Notes: a model not told the origin generated them from the sequence alone. Positions 8,659 through 18,193 are shown, counted from the first letter of the stretch. The stretch is 64,000 bases of DNA from an uncultured Roseobacter sp. (GCF_947495275.1 NZ_CANLYL010000002.1:558001-622000), one strand, 5' to 3'. Made by a program: numbers and translations.

Positions 8659-11600
8659 CTAGCTGGCGAGCGCCTTGGATATGGCCTCGGCCAGTTCTGC
8701 CGGGGGCGCGGGTTTCTGCAGCAACGGGGCCTGCACCTCTCCCATTTCGGTTGCGGTGAAACCGGTATACCCCGAGGTATAAAGCACAGGCACCTCAGGT
8801 CGCCTTTCGCGCAACTGCCGGGCCAATTCAAAGCCGCCGATGCTGCCGGGCATGACCACATCGGTCAACAGCAGGTCAAACTGGCTTCCCGCATCTACCA
8901 GTGTCAGGGCCTGTTCGCCGGATTGGGCCAGCAGAATCTGGTATCCGAGATCTTCGAGCACATTTTGCATCATCACCAGAAGGTCCGGTTCATCCTCCAC
9001 CAGCAAGATGGTTTCACCCCCACCCGGAACAGGCGCTTTGTCCTCGACGGGGGCCTCGCGCCGACCCAGATCGGTGCCACGGGGAAGGGTCAATTGAACC
9101 GTGGTCCCGACCCCCTCTTCGGAATAGAGCTTCAGATCGCCATCTGATTGACGAACAAATCCATAAACCATGGAGAGGCCCAAACCGGTGCCGGAATTGG
9201 TGTCCTTGGTAGTGAAGAAAGGATCAATCGACCGGGCCACGGTTTCCTCATCCATGCCCGGTCCGTTGTCGGTCACGGAAATCTCGGCATAGCGGTAGGA
9301 TGCGCCTTTGGGTGTCGCCTCGCGAGACCCGAACTCACCGCCATCCTGCCGCGAATCCAACTCTTTCGAGGTCGTGTGGACGGCACGCGCCTTGATATCG
9401 ATTCGATTGCCGTGCCCGGATCGCAGGATCGCATCGCGGCTGTTCAGAACCAGGTTCATCATGGCCGTCTCCAGCTGCGTCTGATCACAGTAGACCTGAA
9501 GCCCGGCCGTGTCTGACGCAAAGGTGATTTCGACCTTTTCCTCAATCATCGGGCGGATCAGCTCTTCGAAATCGTTGAAAATAGCGCTGACGGGTTTTGA
9601 GTTCGCCAATCCCGGCTGGCGCTTGGCGAAGGCCAGCAGCCGCACCGTTAGGTCACGGCCCTTCGAAATTGCACCGCTGGCAACGGAAAGATACTTGGTG
9701 CGTCGCTTCGGATCGGTGGTGTTCTGTGCCAGCTCGACGGAATAGAGGAGGGCGGCCAGCAAATTGTTGAAATCATGGGCGATGCCACCGGTCAGCTGAC
9801 CCAGCGCATCCAGACGGCTCTTGCGCTCAACCACCTGCCGGTTGCGCTCTTCGTTGGAGACATCATCAATCACCAGAACCACGGCGATGTCGTGCTCGCT
9901 GCTCTCTAAAAACGCACTTTCCACACGCACGTAGCGCTGTTCTGCGCCCGGTTGGGGTCGGCGCAACAAATGGGTCTCGCCGCGCAGGCGGTGGCCCGAC
10001 AACACGCGGCGGATCGGGTCGGCGCTGGCGTCCATCGGGGTCAGAGTGTCCCCGTTCAGAAACCGAATCTGGTCTGGCCAGTCAAAGGGCGTCTGATCTG
10101 AGATGCCACCCAGCATGTGGCGCGCGCGGTTGTTGACCCGGACAATGCGACCTGATTTGTCGAGTGCGACAATGCCGCTGGTGGCTGCGTTCAGGACAGT
10201 CTCCAGCTCATCGCGAATATGCGAAACCTCGGCAGCGCGCCGGGTGCGTTCGGCCTCCACCTTCGCGCGGGCTCGCAATTGCACAAACGCGATCGCGCAA
10301 AGCAACAAGAGCGTCAGCGCGCCCGCGATCCCTGCAGCCAGATTGATGCGCTGCTGCGTCCAAAATACCGGTTGGCCAAAGTAGCGGTCCCGCAAGGCGA
10401 CGTAGTCATCCGAAATCAGGTAGCTGGGGATTACGGTGTTCAACCGTTCACGCACATCTCCCAACCCAAATCGCAAAGCGATGGCGCGTTGTGACCTGAG
10501 GACGGGCGGTGTGATTTCCCGGATTTGGCTTTGAAATCCGCCAGCCCTGGCGGCCAGCCGCACCCTTGAGGCCGGGTAAATGATGGCATCGGTGCGCCCG
10601 TCAAGCAAAGAGGCGATGAGATCTTCGGCATCGTCTGCCAGAACCAGGTCAAAATCGGTGCGCTCCTGGACGATATCATAGGCCAGGTTGGCTTCCTGTA
10701 CCCCAACCTTCAGACCCGCGAGATCATCAAGGCCGCGGACACCCGATGCCTCATCCTGCCGCATGAAAATCGAAATCGGCGTCTTTTCGACGGCGGTCGT
10801 AAAATCCATCCGCCACTGGCGCTCGCTGTTGACCCCTTTTGGCGGGAGGATGTCATATCTGTCCGGGCCGGGACCGGCCTCCCATTCTTCCAGAGTGATT
10901 GCCTCAAACGAGAGCTGAAGGCCGGTGCTCTGCGCCAGATCGCGCAGTGTCTCGACACCAAATCCGGTGAATTCACCGGTCTCTGTGACAATCTGATAAG
11001 GTGGGAAGTGATAAACACCCACTTTCAACACTTCAGGCGGTGGCGGTGGAAGCTCAATGAAATACCGCGCGCGCAAATCTGCGAGGCGGCCATCGGCCTC
11101 TATCCTTGCCAAAGCGGTTTCGATGTCTTCGAGCAGGTCGCCGCGGCTTTCGTGAAGGGCGATAAAGCGCTCGAATTGTTTAACGGGTGGCAGTAGAAAT
11201 CCAATGCGGTCGTCGAGGCGGGCGAGTTTCGCGACACTGAAGACGACCGGTTCGGGAATGAGCAGAGCATCGACTTCGCGCGTCAAAAGGCTCATGATCG
11301 CGGCCTCAGGCGTGTCGAAATCTACTGGTTGGTTGCTTTCCAGAAGCCTACGTTCATGAGAGCCGACGGCAGGTGGTACGATCCCGATGCGCAGGCCGGT
11401 GAGCGGACGGCTGGAAATCTCACTCGCGCGTTCATTCAGGACGGACAGCCGCAGCGTCTCGGTAGCCACGCGTCCGGAAAACACGTTGGTCTCCTGCAAG
11501 GACGGCAGGCGAGCAACGCCTGCGATCATATGTGTGTCGCCGTTGATCTGCGCCTGAATGAACGCCTGGCTGTCGCCGACATCGACAAAGGTGACCTCGA

Positions 11601-11799
11601 GGCCGATTTCCGATGCGATTTCTCTGGCAAGCTCAATCACAAAACCGGCGCGCTCCCCCTCAGCATTGATCTCGGCGAATGGGGGGATCGGAACAAAGCC
11701 CACGGCCAGCGGCGGTGGGTCGTCTTGCGCAATTGCTTGCGCAGCGGTCAGCAGCGAAAGACCAAGGGCGACCACATGGATGAAAATATGATGGCGCAT
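8659..11799 (-). CDS. Hybrid sensor histidine kinase with two periplasmic binding-protein domains
   Basis: A 1046-residue membrane sensor kinase. After a signal sequence (cleavage near residue 24) come two tandem SBP_bac_3-type solute-binding domains (about 25-250 and 260-485), one transmembrane helix (about 500-525), a PAS domain, a HisKA helix with the phospho-accepting histidine in GGIAHDFNN, an ATPase domain (NLVLNSRDA, DNGPGM, GTGLGLS) and a C-terminal receiver domain with its aspartate in LLLTDVVMPG. The architecture is of the BvgS/EvgS type but without an Hpt domain. The ligand is unknown; amino acids are typical for the domain. No response regulator gene lies next to it, so the output partner is elsewhere. 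Confidence 0.93.
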   Translation of the reverse strand: MRHHIFIHVVALGLSLLTAAQAIAQDDPPPLAVGFVPIPPFAEINAEGERAGFVIELAREIASEIGLEVTFVDVGDSQAFIQAQINGDTHMIAGVARLPSLQETNVFSGRVATETLRLSVLNERASEISSRPLTGLRIGIVPPAVGSHERRLLESNQPVDFDTPEAAIMSLLTREVDALLIPEPVVFSVAKLARLDDRIGFLLPPVKQFERFIALHESRGDLLEDIETALARIEADGRLADLRARYFIELPPPPPEVLKVGVYHFPPYQIVTETGEFTGFGVETLRDLAQSTGLQLSFEAITLEEWEAGPGPDRYDILPPKGVNSERQWRMDFTTAVEKTPISIFMRQDEASGVRGLDDLAGLKVGVQEANLAYDIVQERTDFDLVLADDAEDLIASLLDGRTDAIIYPASRVRLAARAGGFQSQIREITPPVLRSQRAIALRFGLGDVRERLNTVIPSYLISDDYVALRDRYFGQPVFWTQQRINLAAGIAGALTLLLLCAIAFVQLRARAKVEAERTRRAAEVSHIRDELETVLNAATSGIVALDKSGRIVRVNNRARHMLGGISDQTPFDWPDQIRFLNGDTLTPMDASADPIRRVLSGHRLRGETHLLRRPQPGAEQRYVRVESAFLESSEHDIAVVLVIDDVSNEERNRQVVERKSRLDALGQLTGGIAHDFNNLLAALLYSVELAQNTTDPKRRTKYLSVASGAISKGRDLTVRLLAFAKRQPGLANSKPVSAIFNDFEELIRPMIEEKVEITFASDTAGLQVYCDQTQLETAMMNLVLNSRDAILRSGHGNRIDIKARAVHTTSKELDSRQDGGEFGSREATPKGASYRYAEISVTDNGPGMDEETVARSIDPFFTTKDTNSGTGLGLSMVYGFVRQSDGDLKLYSEEGVGTTVQLTLPRGTDLGRREAPVEDKAPVPGGGETILLVEDEPDLLVMMQNVLEDLGYQILLAQSGEQALTLVDAGSQFDLLLTDVVMPGSIGGFELARQLRERRPEVPVLYTSGYTGFTATEMGEVQAPLLQKPAPPAELAEAISKALAS

Positions 11800-12022
11800 C
11801 GGTGATCCAAATGAATAAATTTTTATCGAAACTACAGTCTGGAGTTGAGTTAGGAAAGGTTAATTTCTACCTGTAGTTCATTGTTCTTTGCCGGGCCATA
11901 ACCTTGCGGCAATAGGGCAATCTCGAATGATTTATCGCATCTGGCAGATGATATTGGCCAGCCTTCGCGAAGGTCTCTCCGGCTGTTCCCTGCGAAGTGT
12001 CGGAAGGCCGCAGGGCCGGGCG

Positions 12023-12397
12023 TCAACCGGGCAAGGCGTGTTGCTGCAAAACCTGCAAAGGGACAATCTCCAAAGCCCTTTTGTGGGTCGCGGTCAGATG
12101 AACCTTGGGCGCGCAGCCTTCGTCATGGGCCTGTAGAAAACGGCTGGCGCAGAGGCACCACGGGTCACCGGCCTTCAGCCCGGCAAAGCCGAACTCCGGG
12201 CGGGGCGTGCTGAGATCGTTGCCGACATATTTCGAGTAGGCCAGAAATTCCTTGGTCATTACCGCACAAACCGTGTGACTGCCCTGATCGGCCGCGCAGG
12301 TATTGCAATGCCCGTCGCGGAAAAAACCGGTGACGGGATCGGTGCCGCAAACCACCAGCGCGTCGCCCAGAACATTGATGCTTTTGTCCATTTCCAT
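12023..12397 (-). CDS. DUF2237 family protein
   Basis: A 124-residue protein of the DUF2237 family, whose function is not established. Visible family features are NVLG near the N-terminus, the FFRDGxCNTxxxDxGxHTVCAVMT stretch (shown in part), a conserved GDPWCLCASRFLQA with paired cysteines, and HATHxxAL-like THKRALEIV. The cysteines and histidines could bind a metal. ATG 12397 is selected because AGGAG precedes it by about 7 bases. It lies 10 bases behind the serine hydrolase gene, so they are probably cotranscribed. Confidence 0.85.
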   Translation of the reverse strand: MEMDKSINVLGDALVVCGTDPVTGFFRDGHCNTCAADQGSHTVCAVMTKEFLAYSKYVGNDLSTPRPEFGFAGLKAGDPWCLCASRFLQAHDEGCAPKVHLTATHKRALEIVPLQVLQQHALPG

Positions 12398-12407
12398 CGT
12401 GATCTCC

Positions 12408-13571
12408 TCAGAGGCTGTCGGCAATCGTGCGCAGGATGTCGATGTTCTGCCGTTGTATGTCCCGATCGCGAAACTGACGGTCGGCAGCCGTCACCACAAC
12501 GACGACCCCTTGCACCTCATTGATGTAGAGGTATTGACCGTAAATGCCACGTGCCATGTATTCACGCGGGCGCGCATCGCGGGGTGCCCACCAATGGTAG
12601 CCAAATCCATATTCGTCATCCGCTGTCGGGGCGCTCGGCGTGGTTGAAACGATGGCCCAGTCCCGGGGGACAATCTGCTGGTCGTTCCACTTGCCTTGCT
12701 GGGTGAACATCTGACCAAATCTTGCATAGTCGCGCGACGTGCTGTTCAACCCGCTGAGCACGAAGGCCACGCCCGCCCCATCCGTCAGGTAATAGGGGAC
12801 GCGCTCGGGCCCGAGGGGTGCCATGATCTTGTCATTCAGCAATTCGGCGATGGGACGCCCGGTGGCTCCCCGCAGAACCATGCCAAGCACATGGGTGTCT
12901 ATGGAGACATATTGCCATGTCTTTCCGGGCGGGGCGAAAGTTTTGGTAATCTGCGCGGTGAAGGCGTCCATCTCCCCACCCAGAGCCAGAACACGACCCA
13001 TTCGGTTGATGTCTGAATTCTTGTCGAAATAATCCTCGTCGAAACTGACACCTGTCGTCATCTGCAGGACATTGCGGATCGTGACGTCCTCATAAGCACT
13101 GCCTTTGAGCTGCGGCACATAGTCGATCACCCGGTCTTCCAGGGATCCAACCTGTCCCTCGGCCAGAACGATGCCCGTCAACGCGGAAAGATAACTCTTT
13201 GCGATGGACCAGCCAATGCGCAGATCATCCGGGCCGGTGCCCAGATGATAGCTTTCATGCACCAGCGCGCCATCTTTCAGAACGACAAGAGAAGTCACGC
13301 TGCGTGCCTCGATGAAATCCTCCACGGCCTGCGGCAGCCGAGCCCTTGGTCCATCGGGCAGGGGAACGACGGGCGTGTCTGATGTGCCAATGGGCACATG
13401 CAGGAAGGCGCGGTCCATCTGGCTGAAGTTCTGGACGATCCTGTCCGGTTCGAAAAGGCTGTTCACGGCCATCAACCGGGTGATTTCTTCGCGTTTCCAC
13501 AGGCCAACGACGGCCAGCGCCACAACAAGTGACGCCAGCAGCCGCCATGTCCATTTCGCTGCCCTACGCAT
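12408..13571 (-). CDS. Membrane-anchored serine hydrolase, beta-lactamase/penicillin-binding-protein fold
   Basis: A 387-residue protein with a single N-terminal transmembrane helix (residues 8-24) and a periplasmic domain of the class C beta-lactamase-related family (COG1680). The catalytic Ser-x-x-Lys is in WSIAKSY; the second motif is YVS in WQYVSID. Members of this family include esterases, amidases and carboxypeptidase-like enzymes, so the substrate is open; true beta-lactamase activity is not implied. ATG 13571 is chosen because it directly precedes the membrane helix and follows the upstream gene without a large overlap. Confidence 0.88.
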   Translation of the reverse strand: MRRAAKWTWRLLASLVVALAVVGLWKREEITRLMAVNSLFEPDRIVQNFSQMDRAFLHVPIGTSDTPVVPLPDGPRARLPQAVEDFIEARSVTSLVVLKDGALVHESYHLGTGPDDLRIGWSIAKSYLSALTGIVLAEGQVGSLEDRVIDYVPQLKGSAYEDVTIRNVLQMTTGVSFDEDYFDKNSDINRMGRVLALGGEMDAFTAQITKTFAPPGKTWQYVSIDTHVLGMVLRGATGRPIAELLNDKIMAPLGPERVPYYLTDGAGVAFVLSGLNSTSRDYARFGQMFTQQGKWNDQQIVPRDWAIVSTTPSAPTADDEYGFGYHWWAPRDARPREYMARGIYGQYLYINEVQGVVVVVTAADRQFRDRDIQRQNIDILRTIADSL

Positions 13572-13596
13572 ATGCTGCCCAATCCTGCCTGCTATC

Positions 13597-14628
13597 CTAG
13601 GCCCAGTGAACCCAGCGCCCGTGAAAATCCGCGCGGCCAAGCTGGATTGCCTCATCTTCCGGCCAGAGCCGCAGTGTCAAGGCAGCACCGAGCGCTCCGG
13701 TGCTGTCGCCATCGTTCTCCATCGCCAGCCAGGCCAGCGGCGATTGGGCGGTCGCTTCTGCGCCCGCCTGCTCGATCAGTTTCTGGCCGCGCGACTGGGC
13801 CTCTTGCGGGAAATACTGCCACGCCACGGTATGTTGGATAAGATGCACATGGCCATCGGGGATGGATGTCAGGCGGGTGGCGAGCCAGTCAATGGCGTCG
13901 CCGCGCGTCACCGGCGCATCGCAGATCGCGGCGGCAGCACGGGTCAGTTCCAGGCGATGGGGTTGATCGGGCCAGAGGTATGCACGCAGTCGCAGCAGAT
14001 CATCAGGGTCGCTTGGGTCCAAGGGGTTGAGGTCGACGCCCGCGCGCGCTGCGATGTCGGGGCGGGCGTTGGGCGGCAGAGGCCCCTGCCATTCGGGCGA
14101 TAAGGTCAAGGCCGGCATGTCGGGCGATATTTCAAGACCCGGCAGGGAAAGGGCAAAGCGGTCCCACATCAGGTTGAGACCGGCGCTTGCGCCGAGTTCC
14201 GAGAGCACGAAGGGCAGATCGTAACGCGTCGCCACGACGCCCGCTGCGGCGATGAGAGCCGCGGACCGGCGCACCTCATTTGTTTGAGGGGGGCTTTCCA
14301 CCCAGTCGAGCAGAAACGCCTCATGAATGCGCATCGCCTCAACGATGCTTTCCAAAAGCGCTGCGTCGGACACCTGGAAAGGTGGGTAAAGGCGCGCCAG
14401 TCCCGGGGCACGCTGCGACAAGACCAGCGCATGCAACCCGCCGGCCATGCGCAAGGGCAAGGAGGCACCGCCCGGTCCGATATCGCCGGTGAATTGTTCG
14501 AAACGCGCAGCCAGCGCGCGCTCAACCGGCCAGTGATCTCCCAACAGGCGCAGCAACTGCTCCATGAAGGGCGAGCCGAGCTTTTCGCAGCTTCGGGCCT
14601 GGTTGTGGAATGCTTCGGTGAGGGTCAC
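13597..14628 (-). CDS. DUF2332 domain protein
   Basis: A 343-residue cytoplasmic protein of the DUF2332 family, function unknown. Family hallmarks are an early FxxQAxxCEKLGSPFM-like segment (HNQARSCEKLGSPF), NEVRRSAAL, LSELGASAGLNLMWD and a C-terminal IQHTVAWQYF. The GASAGLNL segment resembles a nucleotide- or SAM-binding glycine loop, but no activity is proven. Its ATG overlaps the pth stop codon (ATGA), so it is translationally coupled to pth. Confidence 0.88.
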   Translation of the reverse strand: MTLTEAFHNQARSCEKLGSPFMEQLLRLLGDHWPVERALAARFEQFTGDIGPGGASLPLRMAGGLHALVLSQRAPGLARLYPPFQVSDAALLESIVEAMRIHEAFLLDWVESPPQTNEVRRSAALIAAAGVVATRYDLPFVLSELGASAGLNLMWDRFALSLPGLEISPDMPALTLSPEWQGPLPPNARPDIAARAGVDLNPLDPSDPDDLLRLRAYLWPDQPHRLELTRAAAAICDAPVTRGDAIDWLATRLTSIPDGHVHLIQHTVAWQYFPQEAQSRGQKLIEQAGAEATAQSPLAWLAMENDGDSTGALGAALTLRLWPEDEAIQLGRADFHGRWVHWA

Positions 14629-15311
14629 CGAAACCGTTCCATCAGCTTTTGCAACGGTGATCGGGTGTCGTTTTCCGCTTCAGGCGGTTCAGCAGATGCG
14701 GCGGCGACCGGTTTGGGGGCCTTGGTACCCGTCCCGGAACGCGGAGGCGTTGTGCGCAGAGCAACGGCATTCATGAATTTGGCCGCATCGCCGCGCACCA
14801 GCCATTCCGCGCCCTCGCTGACCCCGCGCAAAACATCCTCCAGCCAGCTGTCATCGGCTTTCGGGAAATCATGCAGCACATAGGCGGGTACCAGTTCCTT
14901 GCGACCGGGATGACCGACGCCAAGCCGCACGCGGGCATAGTCCGGACCGATATGCGCATGCAGCGACCGCAACCCGTTATGACCGGCATGACCGCCACCT
15001 ACTTTGTGTTTTACCTTGCCCGGCGCCAGATCGATCTCATCATGCAGCACGATCACATCTTCCGGGTCGAGCTTATAAAACCGCAGGGCCGCTTGTACCG
15101 ATTGCCCGGAATTGTTCATGAAGGTTTCAGGCTTCAGCAGGATCGCACGATCAGACCCGAAACGACCTTCGCTCAGCGCGCCCTGATGCTTGCTTTTCCA
15201 GGGACCAAACCGGTGATCCGCCGCCATGCGGTCCAGCGCCATAAAGCCAATGTTGTGCCTGTGGCGCGCATATTTCGCGCCCGGATTGCCAAGTCCTACA
15301 ATCAGTTTCAT
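14625..15311 (-). CDS. pth: Peptidyl-tRNA hydrolase
   Basis: Releases tRNA from stalled peptidyl-tRNA. Key residues are all visible: Asn in GLGNPG (residue 9), catalytic His in RHRHNIGF, Asn in FMNNSG, and Asp in HDEIDL. GGGHAGHNGLRS forms the substrate-binding loop. The 228-residue length includes a C-terminal extension of about 35 residues rich in Pro/Ala/Glu beyond the usual enzyme. It follows rplY, the usual partner in proteobacteria, with a terminator-like hairpin in between. Confidence 0.97.
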   Translation of the reverse strand: MKLIVGLGNPGAKYARHRHNIGFMALDRMAADHRFGPWKSKHQGALSEGRFGSDRAILLKPETFMNNSGQSVQAALRFYKLDPEDVIVLHDEIDLAPGKVKHKVGGGHAGHNGLRSLHAHIGPDYARVRLGVGHPGRKELVPAYVLHDFPKADDSWLEDVLRGVSEGAEWLVRGDAAKFMNAVALRTTPPRSGTGTKAPKPVAAASAEPPEAENDTRSPLQKLMERFR

Positions 15312-15357
15312 GGCGCCGCTCCTTCATGATGCGGTGCAGCATAGCAGGGCGATGCAC

Positions 15358-15390
15358 GAAACAAAATACGGGGCCGCAAAGGGCCCCGCA
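15358..15390 (-). terminator. Intrinsic terminator between rplY and pth
   Basis: A 7-bp stem CGGGGCC (15369-15375) and GGCCCCG (15382-15388) closes on a 6-base loop. Read on the minus strand it is followed by TATTTTGTTT, so it should terminate or attenuate transcription from rplY into pth. Confidence 0.75.
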
Positions 15391-15415
15391 TTCAACATCC
15401 TCGATAGGATATGTC

Positions 15416-16072
15416 TTACTCTTCAGTGGCTTCTGCTTCTGCCTCTGGTGCGTCTTCGCCCTCGGCTGCGTCACCTTCATCTTCGTCATCAGACGATGCC
15501 AGACCCGCCGGTGCGGAGAGCTGGGCAATCACGAAATCACGGTCGATGGTCGGTTTTGCGCCTTCGGGCAGGTTCACCGAAGAGATCGTGATGTTGTCAC
15601 CAATCTCCATTTCGGAGATGTCGATGGTGATGTGATCAGGGATATCGCCCGCCGTCACGATCAGTTCGACCTCCGGGCGGATCAGCGTCAGAACACCACC
15701 CTTTTTCAGACCGGGTGCCACGTCTTCACCTTCCACTTCAACCGCGATGAAGAGGTTGATCTTGGTGGTGCGGCGCAGGCGCATGAAATCGATGTGCGTC
15801 GGCAGGTCCTTGACCACGTGACGCTGGACATCGCGGCAGATCACGCGCACGTCGTCGTGGCCTTCTACCTTCATGTTGAACAGGGTCGATTTAAACCGTC
15901 CTGCACGCAGTTTCTTGATCAGCACGTTGAACGGAATGTTGATCGGCAGCGGGTCAACGTCGCCACCAAATACGATCCCAGGAACCATGCCATCGCGGCG
16001 TGCCTGACGAGCGGCGCCCTTGCCTGTCCCCGTCCGTTCCTGAGCTTCAAGATCCGGAATTGCTCCAGCCAT
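15416..16072 (-). CDS. rplY: 50S ribosomal protein L25 (long form, Ctc/TL5 type)
   Basis: Binds 5S rRNA in the large subunit. The 218 residues comprise an N-terminal L25 domain ([20 protein letters not shown] region, shown in part, with GIVFGG), a C-terminal TL5-like beta domain ([28 protein letters not shown]) and a very acidic tail of about 25 residues ([18 protein letters not shown] and onward) typical of alphaproteobacterial versions. It is upstream of pth, a common pair. Confidence 0.96.
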   Translation of the reverse strand: MAGAIPDLEAQERTGTGKGAARQARRDGMVPGIVFGGDVDPLPINIPFNVLIKKLRAGRFKSTLFNMKVEGHDDVRVICRDVQRHVVKDLPTHIDFMRLRRTTKINLFIAVEVEGEDVAPGLKKGGVLTLIRPEVELIVTAGDIPDHITIDISEMEIGDNITISSVNLPEGAKPTIDRDFVIAQLSAPAGLASSDDEDEGDAAEGEDAPEAEAEATEE

Positions 16073-16251
16073 CTTTAATCTCCAATATGTTAAGGGCAGG
16101 CCTCCTCCAAGGCTGTAGACCCGCGTGAAGCCGCGCGTATAGACCGGATTCGTCTTTAGGGAAAGCGCTTTTTACGCGGATGAGATCTGCGGGCACCGAG
16201 GGTCAGAAATGCCGCGCCTGGGCTCGGAGCACCTGTGTTCGCCGCCCCGGA

Positions 16252-16881
16252 TCAGAAGCCTGTCGGCGGATCGGATTCCAGATACCCGTCAGCGGCCAGC
16301 AACCGATTGTAAAGCGCGAATTCGGCGGCCCGTGCCTGTTGCAATCGCTGGTAGACCGCCTCAGACAACGGGGCATCGACGGGCGGCGAGACGTTTTTCT
16401 GCTTCAACTCGATGGGCATGTCCAGTTGCGTGGACAGAAATTTCCGAAACGCGGCCTGACGCTCGTAGGCAAAAAGGTGCTGGACCAGAAGACGCCCGGA
16501 GGGGTCGCTCAGGAAAGCAAACTGGCTGCCAACCAGGGCAAATTCACGCGGGGCCTTGGCAATGACTTCGAGCACGAATGTGTCAAAGGAGATGTTTTTA
16601 GTCGATTTCGGATGCGCTGCCTCTTCGTGCCTGCTGCGGTAGCGATACCAGCTGCGCAGCTGCTCGACCGGCTCACGCATCACGGCGACGGTTCGAGGTC
16701 GGGCGTCAAAAGTATCCGCCAGAAACGGCGCGATCTTTGTCCAGTAGCGCATGGCATTGATGTGTTTGCGCCCCTTGGAAAAAGCAATCTCCGCCCGCGG
16801 TTTCAGCGCCAGTTCCACAGCCGTCGTCCCCGTTTTCGGGGTTGCCAGAAAAGTCAGTCGTTTTTCCAGAAAGATCAACAT
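16252..16881 (-). CDS. Sulfotransferase-like protein
   Basis: A 209-residue protein with a P-loop-like 5'-phosphosulfate motif TPKTGTTA at residues 14-21 and a 3'-phosphate-binding segment MREPVEQLRSWYRYR further on, the two hallmarks of PAPS-dependent sulfotransferases. The spacing and short length fit bacterial proteins of this class; the acceptor is unknown. It starts 22 bases after the lldD stop on the same strand, so they probably share a transcript, although a metabolic link is not evident. Confidence 0.75.
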   Translation of the reverse strand: MLIFLEKRLTFLATPKTGTTAVELALKPRAEIAFSKGRKHINAMRYWTKIAPFLADTFDARPRTVAVMREPVEQLRSWYRYRSRHEEAAHPKSTKNISFDTFVLEVIAKAPREFALVGSQFAFLSDPSGRLLVQHLFAYERQAAFRKFLSTQLDMPIELKQKNVSPPVDAPLSEAVYQRLQQARAAEFALYNRLLAADGYLESDPPTGF

Positions 16882-16903
16882 GACGCCAACCTAGCGCGGT
16901 GAT

Positions 16904-18070
16904 TTAAGGCTGCCAACGCCCTTCGAAGTCGTCAGGTACCAGAAGATTGTGTCGGCCCAGATCGCCGACTTTGGTCTCCCCGCAAAGCGCCATGGTTGTG
17001 TCCAGCTCCTTGTGGATGACCTCCAAAGCCGTTGTGACGCCCTTTTCACCCATGGCACCCAATCCGTGTATGAAGGCGCGGCCGATGTAGGTGCCCCGAG
17101 CGCCCAGAGCCAGCGCTTTCAATACGTCCTGACCGGACCTAATGCCGCCATCCATATGCACTTCGATCTGATCGCCCACCGCGTCCAGGATCGACGGCAG
17201 CACCCTGATCGACGACAGCGCGCCATCGAGCTGCCGGCCGCCGTGATTGGAGACGATAATGGCGTCAGCCCCGACCTTCAGGGCCATTTTCGCGTCTTCG
17301 GCGTCCAGAATGCCCTTGAGGATCACCTTGCCGCCCCATTCCTCTTTCAGCTTGGCGATTTTGTTCCAATCGAGGCTGGGGTCAAAGGATTCAGCCGCCC
17401 AGGTGCTCAGCGACGTGGGATCGGAAATTCCCTGGACATGGCCAACGATGTTGCCGAATTCCCGCCGCTTGGCGCGCAGCATTTCGAGGCCCCAGGCCCA
17501 TTTCGTCGCCAGATTGGCCAGGGTTTTCAGCGTGGGTTTGGGCGGGGTGGACAGACCGTTCTTGATGTCCTTGTGCCGCTGCCCCAGAATCTGAAGGTCG
17601 AGCGTGATCACCAAGGCAGAGCATTTTGCGTCCTTCGCACGTTGGATCAGCCGGCTGATGTAATCGGTGTCGCGCATCACATAGAGCTGGAACCAGAACG
17701 GCTTGTTGGTCGCTTCCGCCACATCTTCGATTGAATTGATCGACATTGTGCTGAGCGTGAAAGGCACTCCGAATTTCTCTGCCGCGCGCGCGGCTTTCAT
17801 TTCACCATCTGCGTGTTGCATGCCGGTGATGCCCACCGGGGCGAGGGCGACAGGCATCGAGACATCTTCACCGATCATCTGGCCAGAGGTGCTGCGCCCG
17901 GTCATGTCAACTGCCACGCGCTGACGTAGCCGGATTTTTTCAAAATCGGTCGTGTTTTCGCGGAATGTCTGCTCTGTCCAGCTGCCCGATTCGGCGTAAT
18001 CGTAGAACATGCGCGGCACCCGACGTTCGTGCAGTCGCTTTAGATCCTGAATTGTTGTGATAGGGGGCAT
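16904..18070 (-). CDS. lldD: FMN-dependent L-lactate dehydrogenase / alpha-hydroxy acid dehydrogenase
   Basis: Oxidises L-lactate, or another L-alpha-hydroxy acid, to the keto acid, passing electrons to the respiratory chain. The 388 residues form the FMN TIM barrel: MFYDYAESGSWTE at the N-terminus, PVALAPVGITGM, QLYVMRD, and the active-site SNHGGRQLDG with catalytic His and Arg, followed by MDGGIRSGQDVLKALALGA for the phosphate of FMN. The length and motifs fit LldD, though close relatives act on other hydroxy acids. It is divergent from the Acg-type gene, with an inverted repeat just upstream of its start. Confidence 0.9.
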   Translation of the reverse strand: MPPITTIQDLKRLHERRVPRMFYDYAESGSWTEQTFRENTTDFEKIRLRQRVAVDMTGRSTSGQMIGEDVSMPVALAPVGITGMQHADGEMKAARAAEKFGVPFTLSTMSINSIEDVAEATNKPFWFQLYVMRDTDYISRLIQRAKDAKCSALVITLDLQILGQRHKDIKNGLSTPPKPTLKTLANLATKWAWGLEMLRAKRREFGNIVGHVQGISDPTSLSTWAAESFDPSLDWNKIAKLKEEWGGKVILKGILDAEDAKMALKVGADAIIVSNHGGRQLDGALSSIRVLPSILDAVGDQIEVHMDGGIRSGQDVLKALALGARGTYIGRAFIHGLGAMGEKGVTTALEVIHKELDTTMALCGETKVGDLGRHNLLVPDDFEGRWQP

Positions 18071-18083
18071 CTCTGGCTCGCAT

Positions 18084-18106
18084 ATTGGTTAGTTTTAGTT
18101 ACCAAT
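18084..18106. promoter_or_regulatory. Candidate operator upstream of lldD
   Basis: ATTGGT (18084-18089) and ACCAAT (18101-18106) form 6-bp inverted arms separated by 11 bases, 14 bases upstream of the lldD start. TTGGT/ACCAA arms are typical of GntR-family lactate-type operators, but no GntR gene is in the window. Confidence 0.35.
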
Positions 18107-18156
18107 TTGCCTCGGAAAGATCAATCTCGGAAAACAGATGCCGAAATTCCTTTTGT

Positions 18157-18193
18157 AGTACGATGTTGTACTATAATAGTGCGATATCGCACG
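18157..18193 (+). promoter_or_regulatory. Twin palindromic operator overlapping a promoter -10 box
   Basis: Two 16-bp sites of the same pattern are seen: AGTACGATGTTGTACT (18157-18172) and AGTGCGATATCGCACG (18178-18193), whose core GTGCGATATCGCAC is a perfect palindrome. Their centres are 21 bp apart, about two helical turns. A consensus TATAAT (18172-18177) lies exactly between them. The operon downstream encodes a MarR regulator, the obvious candidate to bind here as autorepressor. Confidence 0.65.
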
